Shown: positions 1 through 6,620, numbered from the stretch's first letter. The stretch: DNA of 26,460 bases from an uncultured Candidatus Melainabacteria bacterium (GCA_934699705.1 CAKUXD010000025.1:1-26460), one strand, 5' to 3'. Numbers and translations: made by a program. Notes: generated from the letters alone by a model not told the origin.

Positions 1-13
1 GAATTACAACCTC

Positions 14-23
14 GGGGGGGGGG
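14..23 (+). repeat. Poly-G homopolymer run (10 G)
   Basis: Ten consecutive G residues lie in an otherwise AT-rich sequence, 5' of the pilin-like gene. The reading frame of that gene is open from base 1 through this run (it reads Gly-Gly-Gly here), so a change in run length would shift anything translated from upstream. It could be a slippage-prone phase-variation tract. A sequencing artefact near a contig edge is a real alternative. Confidence 0.6.
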
Positions 24-45
24 CAAACCTAGTAGTAATGCCTCT

Positions 46-1026
46 TTGTACGATTTAGTAAAAAGATTTTTTGAGAGCATAAAAAAGAAGTGTTGTGAAT
101 TGTCGCTTGTGAATAGTGCATCGACAAATAATAAACAAACAAATGACAATAATGTCAATTCACAACTGTCTTGGATTATTGCTTCACTCGGACAAGTTGC
201 TCATTTCACTAGCGTTGTCATTCGCAATGACAATAAAGTCAATTCACAACTCACTACTCACAACTCACTAGTGAAGGCTATCGCCTTCACGTTAGCTGAA
301 ACCCTTGTCGTAATGGGTATCATTGGCGTAGTTGCAGCACTTACTATTCCGAACTTAAACCAATCGACAGGTGATAGAGAAAAAGTCGCAAAATTGAAAA
401 AAGTTTATTCCAATTTGGAAGACGCTTTCGGTCGTGCAACTGCAGTTTATGGTCCTATTGACGAATGGTTTATTAATGATAATAATAACAATGTAACTAT
501 GTCTGAACGTTTTGCAAATAGAGTAACAGAATTTATGAAGATATCAAAAAATTGTCCTTCAGATGAAAATGGGTGTATGGCTACTGTACCATACAAAGAT
601 TTAGATGGTAATGCAACGGGGCTAAATTTTGTTGAAGGTGCATTATACAAATCTCATCCAAAATATTTATTTGCTGATGGTACAGCAATTGCTTTTGACA
701 TTATCAATGGAAGTTGCAATGAAGACTATTCTTCTAGTGATACTACAAACAACCCTTTGCGTGAAGGTTGTGGGGGGTTTTACGTAGATATTGATGGTGC
801 AAAAGGTGCTAATACTATTGGAAAAGACTTATTTTTGTTTTATATCACAAAAACTGGAGTTTATCCAATGGGTTCAAAACTTTCTTCTGATGCTAGTTGT
901 TTTAGAGAATCAACTAGTTGTGCTGCTTGGGTAATTGAAACAGGTAATATGGACTATCTAAAAGCAAATAAAGGCGTTTGTCCTAATGGAACAACTCTTT
1001 CTTGGGAAAATACAAGTTGTAAGTAA
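46..1026 (+). CDS. Type IV pilin-like (pseudopilin) protein, start uncertain
   Basis: The protein carries a class III prepilin signal: Ala-Phe-Thr-Leu-Ala-Glu is followed by a hydrophobic helix (VVMGIIGVVAALTIP). Cleavage would fall between Ala and Phe with Glu at mature position 5. Ala at -1 instead of Gly is atypical for the general family. The rest (about 230 residues) is a soluble Cys-containing domain, as in minor pilins or pseudopilins that form short envelope fibres. The start is unclear. The frame is open to the window edge, and the first start-type codon here is TTG at 46, with no Shine-Dalgarno. GTG at 271 would give a normal short leader (Met-Lys-Ala-Ile-Ala) but also lacks a clear ribosome site. 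Residues between 46 and 271 are mostly translation of a dispersed repeat that recurs near 6271-6459, so they may not be native pilin sequence. The stop lies 3 nt from the convergent gene at 1030. Confidence 0.8.
   Translation: MYDLVKRFFESIKKKCCELSLVNSASTNNKQTNDNNVNSQLSWIIASLGQVAHFTSVVIRNDNKVNSQLTTHNSLVKAIAFTLAETLVVMGIIGVVAALTIPNLNQSTGDREKVAKLKKVYSNLEDAFGRATAVYGPIDEWFINDNNNNVTMSERFANRVTEFMKISKNCPSDENGCMATVPYKDLDGNATGLNFVEGALYKSHPKYLFADGTAIAFDIINGSCNEDYSSSDTTNNPLREGCGGFYVDIDGAKGANTIGKDLFLFYITKTGVYPMGSKLSSDASCFRESTSCAAWVIETGNMDYLKANKGVCPNGTTLSWENTSCK
97..270. repeat. Dispersed repeat, copy A (in the pilin leader)
   Basis: The core at 162-229 matches 6393-6459 base for base apart from one missing C. 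The left flank (a GTGAATAGTG-type stretch, then TCGACAA and TAATAAACAA) also matches the flank of copy B with small changes. The right flank has repeated CAATTCACAACTCACTACTC-like units that are inverted relative to the left-flank GTGAAT units. It lies inside the open frame of the pilin-like gene. Confidence 0.85.
271..290. other. Perfect hairpin over the prepilin cleavage codons
   Basis: GTGAAGGC (271-278) pairs perfectly with GCCTTCAC (283-290) around a TATC loop. The stem includes the possible GTG start and the Ala-Phe-Thr codons of the prepilin signal. It could be the right boundary of the repeat or an mRNA structure affecting translation. Confidence 0.5.
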
Positions 1027-1029
1027 TAT

Positions 1030-1257
1030 TTATCTATTCAAAATATTATAGCTTAAAAGTATTGTTGCAAAGCCTGTAATTAAGGTGCTTTGTTGTTCTC
1101 CGCCTGAAATAAGTGTGCAAACCATTGTTGCACCTATGGCTAAACCAAAGCATAACCAACTGGCTTTGGCTTTCTCTAATGGTTTTTGGACTATTGTATA
1201 TCTTATAATTATTGCTATTACTATGAATAAAAGTGATGTGATTATTGCTAAAATCAT
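1030..1257 (-). CDS. Small two-helix membrane protein coupled to galE
   Basis: This 75-residue protein has a long hydrophobic N-terminal helix (about 2-22), a short basic loop with Lys-Pro-Leu-Glu-Lys-Ala-Lys, and a second hydrophobic region broken by an SGGEQQ turn (about 34-72). I do not recognise a family. Its ATG shares one base with the galE stop (TAATG), so it should be translated by coupling and made together with GalE. An integral inner-membrane protein is the safe prediction; a role in sugar or envelope metabolism rests only on the operon. It ends 3 nt from the convergent pilin stop, and no terminator is visible between them. Confidence 0.65.
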   Translation of the reverse strand: MILAIITSLLFIVIAIIIRYTIVQKPLEKAKASWLCFGLAIGATMVCTLISGGEQQSTLITGFATILLSYNILNR

Positions 1258-2258
1258 TATTTACCTGCTTTAAAGTTATCTAAGTTACATTCCCAGTTGT
1301 AGGCACTTTTAATGCTATCTTCAAGCGTTTTTTCTGGTTTCCATTGAAGAAGTTTTTTTACTTTATTAGCATTTGCATATAATTTTGCAGGATCGCCAGC
1401 TCGACGTGCAACTGTTTCAACTGCAATTTTCTTGCCTAAAACTTGTTCACAAGTATCAAATACTTGTTTTACGCTATTGCCTTGTTCTGTGCCTAAATTA
1501 AATACGTCAGATTTATTTTCTTTTTCAAGATACAGATACGCTAATCTATGTGCTTGTGCTAAATCTTCAACATTTACGTAATCCCTAATGCAAGTCCCAT
1601 CTGGTGTTTTATAATCATTGCCAAAAATTTTGAAGGTTTTATTTTCGCCAAAAGTTGATTTTAATATGTTTGGAATTAAGTGTGTTTCAGGTTCATGCCA
1701 TTCCCCAACTCTTGTTTGTTCGTCGCAACCCGCTACATTAAAGTATCTTAAACAAATTGATTTTAAATCGTATGCCTTATCGTAATCTTTTAGCATCATT
1801 TCAATACATAATTTTGAGTTTCCATAAGGATTTATCGGACTTTGAGGGTGGTTTTCATCAATTGGCGTGTATTTTGGTTCACCATAAGTCGCGCAAGTTG
1901 ATGAAAATACTATCTTTTTAACCTTGTGTTTAATCATACTATCTAGTAAATTCATAGTGCCGTAAACATTGTTTCGATAGTATTTTGCTGGATTAGTTAC
2001 ACTTTCTTCAACAAGTGAAAATCCTGCAAAATGGATTACTGCGTCAATTTCGTATTTCTTAAAAATTTTATCAATGTCTTCAATATTGCGCAAATCTCCT
2101 TGTTCAAATTTTACATCGGCGATTTTTTTTAATGCATTAATCGTTTCTATATGACCAGTTTCAAGATTGTCAAAAACTACGATATCATAACCATTTTTTA
2201 TAAAGTTTATTGCAGTATGACTTCCGATATAACCACCAGCGCCTGTGATAAGTATCAT
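1257..2258 (-). CDS. galE: UDP-glucose 4-epimerase
   Basis: GalE interconverts UDP-glucose and UDP-galactose (or the N-acetyl forms) in the cytoplasm, feeding surface polysaccharide synthesis and galactose use. The protein is 333 residues, normal for the family. It is an extended short-chain dehydrogenase with the NAD-binding GAGGYIG loop at residues 6-12, the Ser/Thr segment SSTCATYG at 119-126 and the catalytic Tyr145-x3-Lys149 (YGNSK). The STCATYG form is the one I associate with cyanobacterial-type GalE. The start has a GAAAGGA ribosome site and an extended -10 promoter upstream. A small membrane protein gene follows with a one-base overlap. Related epimerases acting on UDP-GlcNAc or UDP-glucuronate cannot be excluded from sequence alone. 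Confidence 0.93.
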   Translation of the reverse strand: MILITGAGGYIGSHTAINFIKNGYDIVVFDNLETGHIETINALKKIADVKFEQGDLRNIEDIDKIFKKYEIDAVIHFAGFSLVEESVTNPAKYYRNNVYGTMNLLDSMIKHKVKKIVFSSTCATYGEPKYTPIDENHPQSPINPYGNSKLCIEMMLKDYDKAYDLKSICLRYFNVAGCDEQTRVGEWHEPETHLIPNILKSTFGENKTFKIFGNDYKTPDGTCIRDYVNVEDLAQAHRLAYLYLEKENKSDVFNLGTEQGNSVKQVFDTCEQVLGKKIAVETVARRAGDPAKLYANANKVKKLLQWKPEKTLEDSIKSAYNWECNLDNFKAGK

Positions 2259-2287
2259 TTTAATCCTTTCGAAATTATCTTCTTTTT

Positions 2288-2296
2288 ATTATAACA
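2288..2296 (-). promoter_or_regulatory. Extended -10 promoter of galE
   Basis: On the minus strand this reads TGT followed by TATAAT, a consensus -10 with the TG extension, about 30 nt before the galE ATG. The -35 region is weak, as is common with extended -10 promoters. Confidence 0.6.
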
Positions 2297-2318
2297 TGCT
2301 CAAAATATAGGGGCTAAC

Positions 2319-2341
2319 TTAAAAACTACCCAACTGGGTAA
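2319..2341 (-). terminator. Intrinsic terminator of the TPR gene (minus strand)
   Basis: On the minus strand TACCC-AGTT-GGGTA forms a 5 bp stem with a four-base loop, followed by G and five Ts. It lies about 130 nt beyond the TPR stop and upstream of the galE promoter. The stem is short, so strength is uncertain. Confidence 0.5.
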
Positions 2342-2433
2342 TCAACTAAAACTCATTTTAATGTTTTTATATTAGTACAAAATATAAATTTGCAACGTAT
2401 AATTAAATTTTGAAAAAATTCTTAATTCCAAAC

Positions 2434-2463
2434 GGAGGTTTCTAAAAGCCTCTTTTTTTTTTT
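2434..2463 (+). terminator. Plus-strand terminator without an assigned gene
   Basis: GAGGTTT (2435-2441) pairs with AAGCCTC (2446-2452, one G-T pair) around a CTAA loop, followed by 11 Ts. The polarity is plus strand, yet both flanking genes are on the minus strand. A perfect TATAAT lies at 2398-2403 on the same strand, so a short transcript of about 50 nt is possible. Confidence 0.6.
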
Positions 2464-2468
2464 GCTTA

Positions 2469-3509
2469 TTAAACGGTTGTTTTTTTCGGAAATCTATCTG
2501 GAATTTCTTTTTCTAGTACGTTAATTTCTTTTAAAAATTCAAGTGATTTTTCAGAGTTTTCTTCTAATAAAATTTCTTTTATTTGTTCAAATGTAGATAA
2601 ATAATCATTTCTAAAGATGTCCATAGAAAACATCTTTTTAATATCATTTGTAACTTGTTCATAATTACCTAAACTTGCACAAACAATACTTCTATTAATA
2701 TATGCATCTGCATATTCGGGGTTAATATTTAGTGCTTTATTATATAAATCTAAAGATTTTTCATAATCTTGTTTTTTGAAATATGTCATGCCCGATACAA
2801 CAAGTGTTTCAATATTATCAGGTTGTATTTTTAGGATTGTAGCAAAGTCTTCAAGGGCCTCGTCATAGTTTTCAATCTTATATTTTGCAAATCCGCGTTT
2901 TAATCTAATTTGAAGGTCATCAGGTTTGAGTTCTAAAGCTTTGTCATAATCTGCGATAGAGCCTTTGAAATCTTCAAGGTTTTCTTTTACAAGTCCTCTA
3001 TTGAAGTAGGTATTGTGGTTTGAATTTATTGCAATTGATTTATCAAAATCTGAAATTGCGTCATTAAAATCTTTGAGGTAATTTTTTGCGTTACCTCTAT
3101 TGTTATAAGCCATAAAATTTTCAGGATTTAATTCAATAGCCTTGTTGTAATCTGCAATTGAGGCTTGAATTTTTCTTAAATTATAGTTTACAAGTCCTCT
3201 ATTAAAGTACGCTTCGGCATATTTTGGATTTATTTCAATAGCTTTATTGTAGTCTTCAATTGCTTCTTCGTATTGTCCTAAATTACCTTTTGAATTACCT
3301 CTGTTGTTGTAGGCTTTTATGTTTTTATTATCAATTTCTAAAACTTTTGTATATTCAGAAATTGCGTTTTCAAATTGCATCAATTCGTAGTAAGCATCGC
3401 CTTTGTAAATATGTAAATTTAGCGTCATTTCGGCATTTTTAAGAGTGTCAAGAACTTCTTGATACTTATGTTCATTTAATAATTTTTTAATTTCGTTTTC
3501 AAAATCCAT
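2469..3509 (-). CDS. Tetratricopeptide repeat protein
   Basis: This 346-residue protein is built almost entirely of TPR units. About eight 34-residue repeats start near residue 30, with classic cores such as AYNNRGNSKGNLGQYEEAI and AIEINPKYAEAYFNRG. TPR arrays form a curved helical scaffold for protein-protein contacts. There is no signal peptide, membrane helix or catalytic domain, so it is most likely a cytoplasmic adaptor; its partner is unknown. The last 60 residues depart from the repeat and look helical and acidic. A near-consensus sigma-70 promoter sits just upstream (3538-3566), so it can be transcribed separately from the gene at 3563. The only ribosome-site candidate is a GGGGG run 7 nt before the ATG, which is unusual. 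Confidence 0.88.
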   Translation of the reverse strand: MDFENEIKKLLNEHKYQEVLDTLKNAEMTLNLHIYKGDAYYELMQFENAISEYTKVLEIDNKNIKAYNNRGNSKGNLGQYEEAIEDYNKAIEINPKYAEAYFNRGLVNYNLRKIQASIADYNKAIELNPENFMAYNNRGNAKNYLKDFNDAISDFDKSIAINSNHNTYFNRGLVKENLEDFKGSIADYDKALELKPDDLQIRLKRGFAKYKIENYDEALEDFATILKIQPDNIETLVVSGMTYFKKQDYEKSLDLYNKALNINPEYADAYINRSIVCASLGNYEQVTNDIKKMFSMDIFRNDYLSTFEQIKEILLEENSEKSLEFLKEINVLEKEIPDRFPKKTTV

Positions 3510-3537
3510 GAAAAAACCCCCGAAATTTTATTCTTCA

Positions 3538-3566
3538 ATTGTAATCTGTGTAGGGTGTTCTGTCAA
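3538..3566 (-). promoter_or_regulatory. Sigma-70 promoter of the TPR gene
   Basis: On the minus strand TTGACA (3561-3566), a 17 bp spacer and TACAAT (3538-3543) form a near-perfect promoter. The -35 box overlaps the stop codon of the upstream gene. Transcription should start about 20 nt before the TPR ATG. Confidence 0.75.
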
Positions 3567-4024
3567 ATTTTTGTTAAATTTTCTGAAATGACAGAATCTA
3601 ATATTTCGCAAGCTGAAACTATGAATTTAGAGCAAGGGCGTTCTTCATAGAATTCTGGAGTCCTTTTGGTAGGTGTTGGCGCGCTTTCTTGTTCGTCAAG
3701 ATTAAGAAGTTCTCTGCAAATAATTGTGGAATATTTATCTTTAAAAGTGTGTCCTAATTTTTGAATTAATTCGTAATGTTTTTGTTTAACCTCGTCATCA
3801 TTTGGGTTAGAATACCCTTTTTTAAATCCTGCGATTAAAAACATTGCACTTACTGCTCCGCAAACTTCTCTTAGTTTACCCATTCCACCACCAAAAGAAG
3901 ATGACATTTTAATCATTGTTTCAAAATCCATGCCGACTTCTTCTGCGTAAGCTCCTGCAACTGATTGTGCGCAGTTATAACCTTGTTGAAATAATTCAAA
4001 TGCTTTTTGTGAGTGTTTATTCAT
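3563..4024 (-). CDS. C_GCAxxG_C_C family (putative redox-active) protein
   Basis: This 153-residue protein matches the C_GCAxxG_C_C family, small proteins with spaced cysteines thought to be redox-active or metal-binding; their reaction is not known. Visible motifs are GYNCAQSV near the N-terminus, a Gly-rich SSFGGGMGKLREVCGA stretch holding the GCA-like core, ICRELL, and a final PCSKFIVSACEIL with two cysteines. I start it at the ATG at 4024, where the family's N-terminal helix begins. The frame runs 36 codons further upstream, but those codons cross the divergent promoter region and do not resemble the family. It is divergent from the Cys-rich gene at 4100, and the two starts are 75 nt apart. 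Confidence 0.85.
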   Translation of the reverse strand: MNKHSQKAFELFQQGYNCAQSVAGAYAEEVGMDFETMIKMSSSFGGGMGKLREVCGAVSAMFLIAGFKKGYSNPNDDEVKQKHYELIQKLGHTFKDKYSTIICRELLNLDEQESAPTPTKRTPEFYEERPCSKFIVSACEILDSVISENLTKI

Positions 4025-4044
4025 AATTCTATTGTATTGCAAAT

Positions 4045-4073
4045 TTGCAGAGTTGTAAAATTTGTTATATAAT
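4045..4073 (+). promoter_or_regulatory. Sigma-70 promoter of the TSCPD gene
   Basis: TTGCAG (4045-4050), a 17 bp spacer and TATAAT (4068-4073) fit a sigma-70 promoter well. It sits between two divergent Cys-rich genes. The transcript would start near 4080 with a 20 nt leader carrying AAGGAG. Confidence 0.7.
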
Positions 4074-4099
4074 TTTATCTGAGAAAAGGAGATTTGAAG

Positions 4100-4384
4100 A
4101 TGGATAATAAAGTTGAAGTTATTGAATACCAAACATCAGGAACTTGTTGTCAATTAATGCGTGTTGCAATTAGTGAAGATGGAACGGTTCAGGATAGTGA
4201 ATTTTTCGGTGGCTGTAACGGCAATCTACAAGGGATTAAAAGTCTTATTAAAGGTATGAAAATAGATGAAGTTATTGAAAAATTAAAAGGAATTAGTTGC
4301 AATGGCAAACCAACCAGTTGTCCAGATCAACTCGCTACTTGTTTGTTGGAATATAAACAACAAAAATCAGCTATTAAAGCATAA
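4100..4384 (+). CDS. TSCPD-type four-cysteine protein (TIGR03905-like)
   Basis: This 94-residue protein has the small TSCPD-like domain: GTCCQLMRVAI, GGCNGNLQGI, GISCNGKPTSCPDQLATC. The conserved cysteines suggest metal or Fe-S binding. The stand-alone four-Cys form matches TIGR03905, whose function is unknown; related domains occur at the C-terminus of vitamin B12-dependent ribonucleotide reductases. The ATG at 4100 has AAGGAG at the right distance; a TTG two codons earlier is less likely. It is divergent from a second Cys-rich redox-type gene, which hints at a shared role in thiol or metal chemistry. A perfect 19 bp hairpin terminator follows. Confidence 0.85.
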   Translation: MDNKVEVIEYQTSGTCCQLMRVAISEDGTVQDSEFFGGCNGNLQGIKSLIKGMKIDEVIEKLKGISCNGKPTSCPDQLATCLLEYKQQKSAIKA

Positions 4385-4390
4385 GTTTTA

Positions 4391-4430
4391 TAAAAAGGCG
4401 GTTTCTTTTTTAAAAGAAACCGCCTTTTTA
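4391..4430. terminator. Bidirectional terminator
   Basis: A perfect 19 bp inverted repeat (4391-4409 with 4412-4430, core AAGGCGGTTTC) has A runs on the left and T runs on the right. It can therefore end both the plus-strand TSCPD gene and the minus-strand gene at 4499. Confidence 0.9.
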
Positions 4431-4437
4431 CACGTTT

Positions 4438-4466
4438 TCGCGCGAACAAAATTTTTGTTCGCGCGA
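4438..4466. repeat. Second perfect palindrome
   Basis: TCGCGCGAACAAAA (4438-4451) and TTTTGTTCGCGCGA (4453-4466) are exact reverse complements around a single T. It lies 7 bp after the bidirectional terminator. The GC-rich ends are unusual for this genome. It could be a backup terminator for the plus strand (T-rich tract after it) or a protein-binding palindrome. Confidence 0.75.
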
Positions 4467-4498
4467 TTTTCTCTTTTCTAATATGGGTTTAATTATTT

Positions 4499-5068
4499 TT
4501 ATGAAATACCTAATGCGTATTTATTCATCATTGCAAGCATATCTTGACCTGCGAACATAGAGTTTTTGGCCGTTTTAGCTTCATCAATTCTTTCTTTTAT
4601 ATCCTGATAATCACTTTGAATTTTTTTAGGGTCTTCTTTAACTTCTGTACCATTACCAAGTTTTACGGTTGCTTTGTCTGAGATGTTTGTTTGTGCTGAC
4701 GCGCCTTTAACAAATTCATCAACTCCAAGTTTAAGAGTGTCTGCAATTTTATCTAAATCGTTTATTGTTTGAACATTAATACCAAGTTTGTCGCCTAAAG
4801 ATTTAATATCATCGTGAAGTTGTTTCATATCAATGCTTGACGCACTTTGATGAGGTTGAACTGAAAGATTTTGTTCGACCTTTTTCTGTCTTTCTGCCTC
4901 GGCAATACGATTTTGAGCTTCAGCTTCTGTTTTAACCGAAGCAGGATCTATACCGAGAGCTTTCAATTTTCTAATAGTTTCAGGTTTAAGTCCACTCGTG
5001 CTGAACGAAACAGCTCCAACTGCCATGTGAGAATATGAATTTACTCCAGAAATAGACTCTATTGCCAT
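4499..5068 (-). CDS. Orphan helical protein
   Basis: I do not recognise a family. The protein is 189 residues and cytoplasmic in appearance (no signal peptide or membrane helix). After a Ser/Gly/Val-rich N-terminus (MAIESISGVNSYS) comes a helical stretch LKPETIRKLKALGIDPASV, a charged Glu/Ala/Lys segment, and two further helix-rich parts joined by a Gln/Ser linker. I chose the ATG at 5068 because GAAGG sits 7 nt before it. The in-frame ATGs at 5101 and 5074 have no or badly spaced ribosome sites. A similar Leu-x3-Gly-Ile short motif followed by charged helix appears in the orphan protein at 15455, which may hint at a lineage-specific style, though the likeness is weak. Confidence 0.7.
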   Translation of the reverse strand: MAIESISGVNSYSHMAVGAVSFSTSGLKPETIRKLKALGIDPASVKTEAEAQNRIAEAERQKKVEQNLSVQPHQSASSIDMKQLHDDIKSLGDKLGINVQTINDLDKIADTLKLGVDEFVKGASAQTNISDKATVKLGNGTEVKEDPKKIQSDYQDIKERIDEAKTAKNSMFAGQDMLAMMNKYALGIS

Positions 5069-5155
5069 ACACATACCTTCTTTCAAGGTATATGACGACA
5101 TTTTTTAATTAAGACTTTATGTTTTTTTTATAAAATTTTACAATAATTAATAAAA

Positions 5156-6235
5156 CTATTCTTCAGGATTTTCTGGAAGTGGCATATCTTTGTTCATTAT
5201 TGCGCCTAAATCTTTCATCTTTTCTGCGTTTACAATGATACTATCTTTGCCATCAAGTTGTCTTAACCCTAAATCAATTTTTTCTCGCGCAGAACGAATA
5301 TTTTTAGCCATATCCGAGAATTTATCTAACATTTTTGTTGCAAGACGAGAAATTTCTTGAGCGTTGTTATTTTGGCGATTAACCATTAAAAACGAGTTGA
5401 TTATCTTCAAGCTGGCAAGCAAGGTTGAAGGCGAAACGGGCATGATTTTATTTTTCCAGGCTAAATCCCAAAGAGCATTATCGTCGCAAAACATTAAAGA
5501 ATAACAACTTTCGATTGGTATAAACATTAAAACATATTCAGGTGAAAGGCTCGCGTCTTCTGGTGTGTAATCGCGTTTTGTAAGTCCAGCAATATGAGCT
5601 TTTGTTGACTCTTTAAATTCTTTTAAGTGTTGATTTTTTTCTTCGTCTGTGGTTGCTTCTAAGTATGCTGAAAATGAAGCCAGAGAGGTTTTTGCGTCAA
5701 TCATAACGCATTTTTTTTCTGGTAAAGTTACAATTGCATCAGGACGACCTTCAACTGTTGAGGCTTTTTGAATAAAATATTCTTCATCTTTTCTTAAACC
5801 TGAGGCTTCAAGTACGCGTTCTAAAACAATTTCGCCCCATTGTCCTTGAGTTCTGTTGTCGGATTTCATAATTTTCGTTAGAGAGGTTGTATCTTGTGAA
5901 ATTTTCATTCCGGCTTCAATGAATTGTTTGATGTTTTCGTCGAATTTGATGAAATTATCGTTTTCGCATTTGAACTTTTCATTTGTATGTTTTTCAAAAT
6001 CTTCAATTTTTTCTTTGAATTTTGAGAAAAAGTCTTCAAGTTTTTCTTTATTTGTTGAGGATAATTTTTCGGAATTTTGTTCAAAAATTTTGTTTGCCAT
6101 ATTTTCAAAGTTTAATTCCATTTGTTTTAATAACGTTTCGTTTGTTGTTTTATTTTTGTTTATAAGCACTGTAAAAATTATTGCAACTAGGATTGCGCCT
6201 GTTAAAAACCCCCCAGCAAAAAGTAAAATTTCCAT
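5156..6235 (-). CDS. rmuC: RmuC family DNA recombination protein
   Basis: This 359-residue protein has the RmuC layout: an N-terminal membrane helix (about 3-25), a long charged coiled coil (about 30-110), and a PD-(D/E)xK nuclease-like domain with RPDAIVTLP and MIDAKTS as the acidic-Lys core. QGQWGEIVLERVLEASGL and the following YVLMFIPIE stretch are family hallmarks. In E. coli, loss of RmuC changes inversion rates at short inverted repeats; the biochemical activity is inferred to be nuclease-like. The ATG at 6235 has AAGGAG 7 nt upstream. The frame continues 37 codons upstream, but that part is translation of the repeat region and should not be counted. Inverted repeats lie directly next to this gene. 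Confidence 0.92.
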   Translation of the reverse strand: MEILLFAGGFLTGAILVAIIFTVLINKNKTTNETLLKQMELNFENMANKIFEQNSEKLSSTNKEKLEDFFSKFKEKIEDFEKHTNEKFKCENDNFIKFDENIKQFIEAGMKISQDTTSLTKIMKSDNRTQGQWGEIVLERVLEASGLRKDEEYFIQKASTVEGRPDAIVTLPEKKCVMIDAKTSLASFSAYLEATTDEEKNQHLKEFKESTKAHIAGLTKRDYTPEDASLSPEYVLMFIPIESCYSLMFCDDNALWDLAWKNKIMPVSPSTLLASLKIINSFLMVNRQNNNAQEISRLATKMLDKFSDMAKNIRSAREKIDLGLRQLDGKDSIIVNAEKMKDLGAIMNKDMPLPENPEE

Positions 6236-6270
6236 GATTATCTCCTTCGTTTTCTTAATTATAGCATAAG

Positions 6271-6459
6271 GGAATAGTGAGTTGTCGCTCGTGAATGGTG
6301 AATGGTGAGTTGTGAATAGTGAATCGACAAGTAATAAACAAATCAATTACAATAACGTCGACTCATCACTCACCATTCACAACTTACAAAAGACAACTGT
6401 CTTGGATTATTGCTTACTCGGACAAGTTGCTCATTTCACTAGCGTTGTCATTCGCAATG
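6271..6459. repeat. Dispersed repeat, copy B
   Basis: This copy matches copy A (97-270): a 67 nt core at 6393-6459 differs by one deleted C, and the flank with TCGACAA and TAATAAACAA is shared. On the left, GTGAATGGTG-type units repeat in direct orientation; on the right, CACTCACCATTCACAAC is their inverted partner, so the copy is partly palindromic. It lies in a 385 bp stretch (6236-6620) without a convincing intact gene. Confidence 0.85.
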
Positions 6460-6543
6460 TCCTCGTTACTTCAGGCTGGGTTCGCTCTGCTCACATGGCG
6501 CCCTACGCAAAATCCCCCCACAATTCACAAAAGACGACTCACG

Positions 6544-6580
6544 AAATTAGCTTTCACCCTTGACTGAAACTCTAATTGTT
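6544..6580 (+). pseudogene. Frameshifted stub of a prepilin signal
   Basis: Reading 6544-6561 gives Lys-Leu-Ala-Phe-Thr-Leu, and then GAC TGA stops the frame. If the A at 6563 is skipped, the frame continues as Ala-Glu-Thr-Leu-Ile-Val. The joined AFTLAETLIV is nearly identical to the prepilin signal of the gene at 46-1026 (AFTLAETLVV). After this the similarity to pilin ends within a few codons, and the trkA promoter begins. It looks like the decayed 5' end of a second pilin gene, again directly behind a copy of the repeat. Confidence 0.6.
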
Positions 6581-6585
6581 AATCC

Positions 6586-6614
6586 TTTACATAATTCCTT
6601 GTTTGGAGTATATT
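6586..6614 (+). promoter_or_regulatory. trkA promoter, possibly giving a leaderless mRNA
   Basis: TTTACA (6586-6591), a 17 bp spacer and TATATT (6609-6614) fit sigma-70. The transcription start would fall at about 6620-6622, on the trkA ATG itself. Confidence 0.55.
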
Positions 6615-6620
6615 TTGCTT

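Noticed and set aside
2434..2463. Terminator of the TPR gene
   Set aside because: The T run is on the plus-strand side of the hairpin; on the minus strand the stem is preceded, not followed, by the homopolymer.
4025..4132. N-terminal extension of the C_GCAxxG_C_C protein
   Set aside because: It would cross the divergent promoter region and the start of the TSCPD gene, and it does not resemble the family.
5856..6269. Plus-strand 137-codon open frame antisense to rmuC
   Set aside because: Its composition (Phe/Ser/Ile runs) mirrors the Lys/Glu-rich coiled coil on the other strand.
6236..6346. N-terminal extension of RmuC
   Set aside because: The extra 37 codons are repeat-derived; the ATG at 6235 has an AAGGAG site and begins the usual membrane helix.
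6312..6567. Two overlapping small open frames in the stretch between rmuC and trkA
   Set aside because: They are translations of the repeat copy B and its flank, have no ribosome site and no protein-like pattern apart from the prepilin-signal remnant reported separately.
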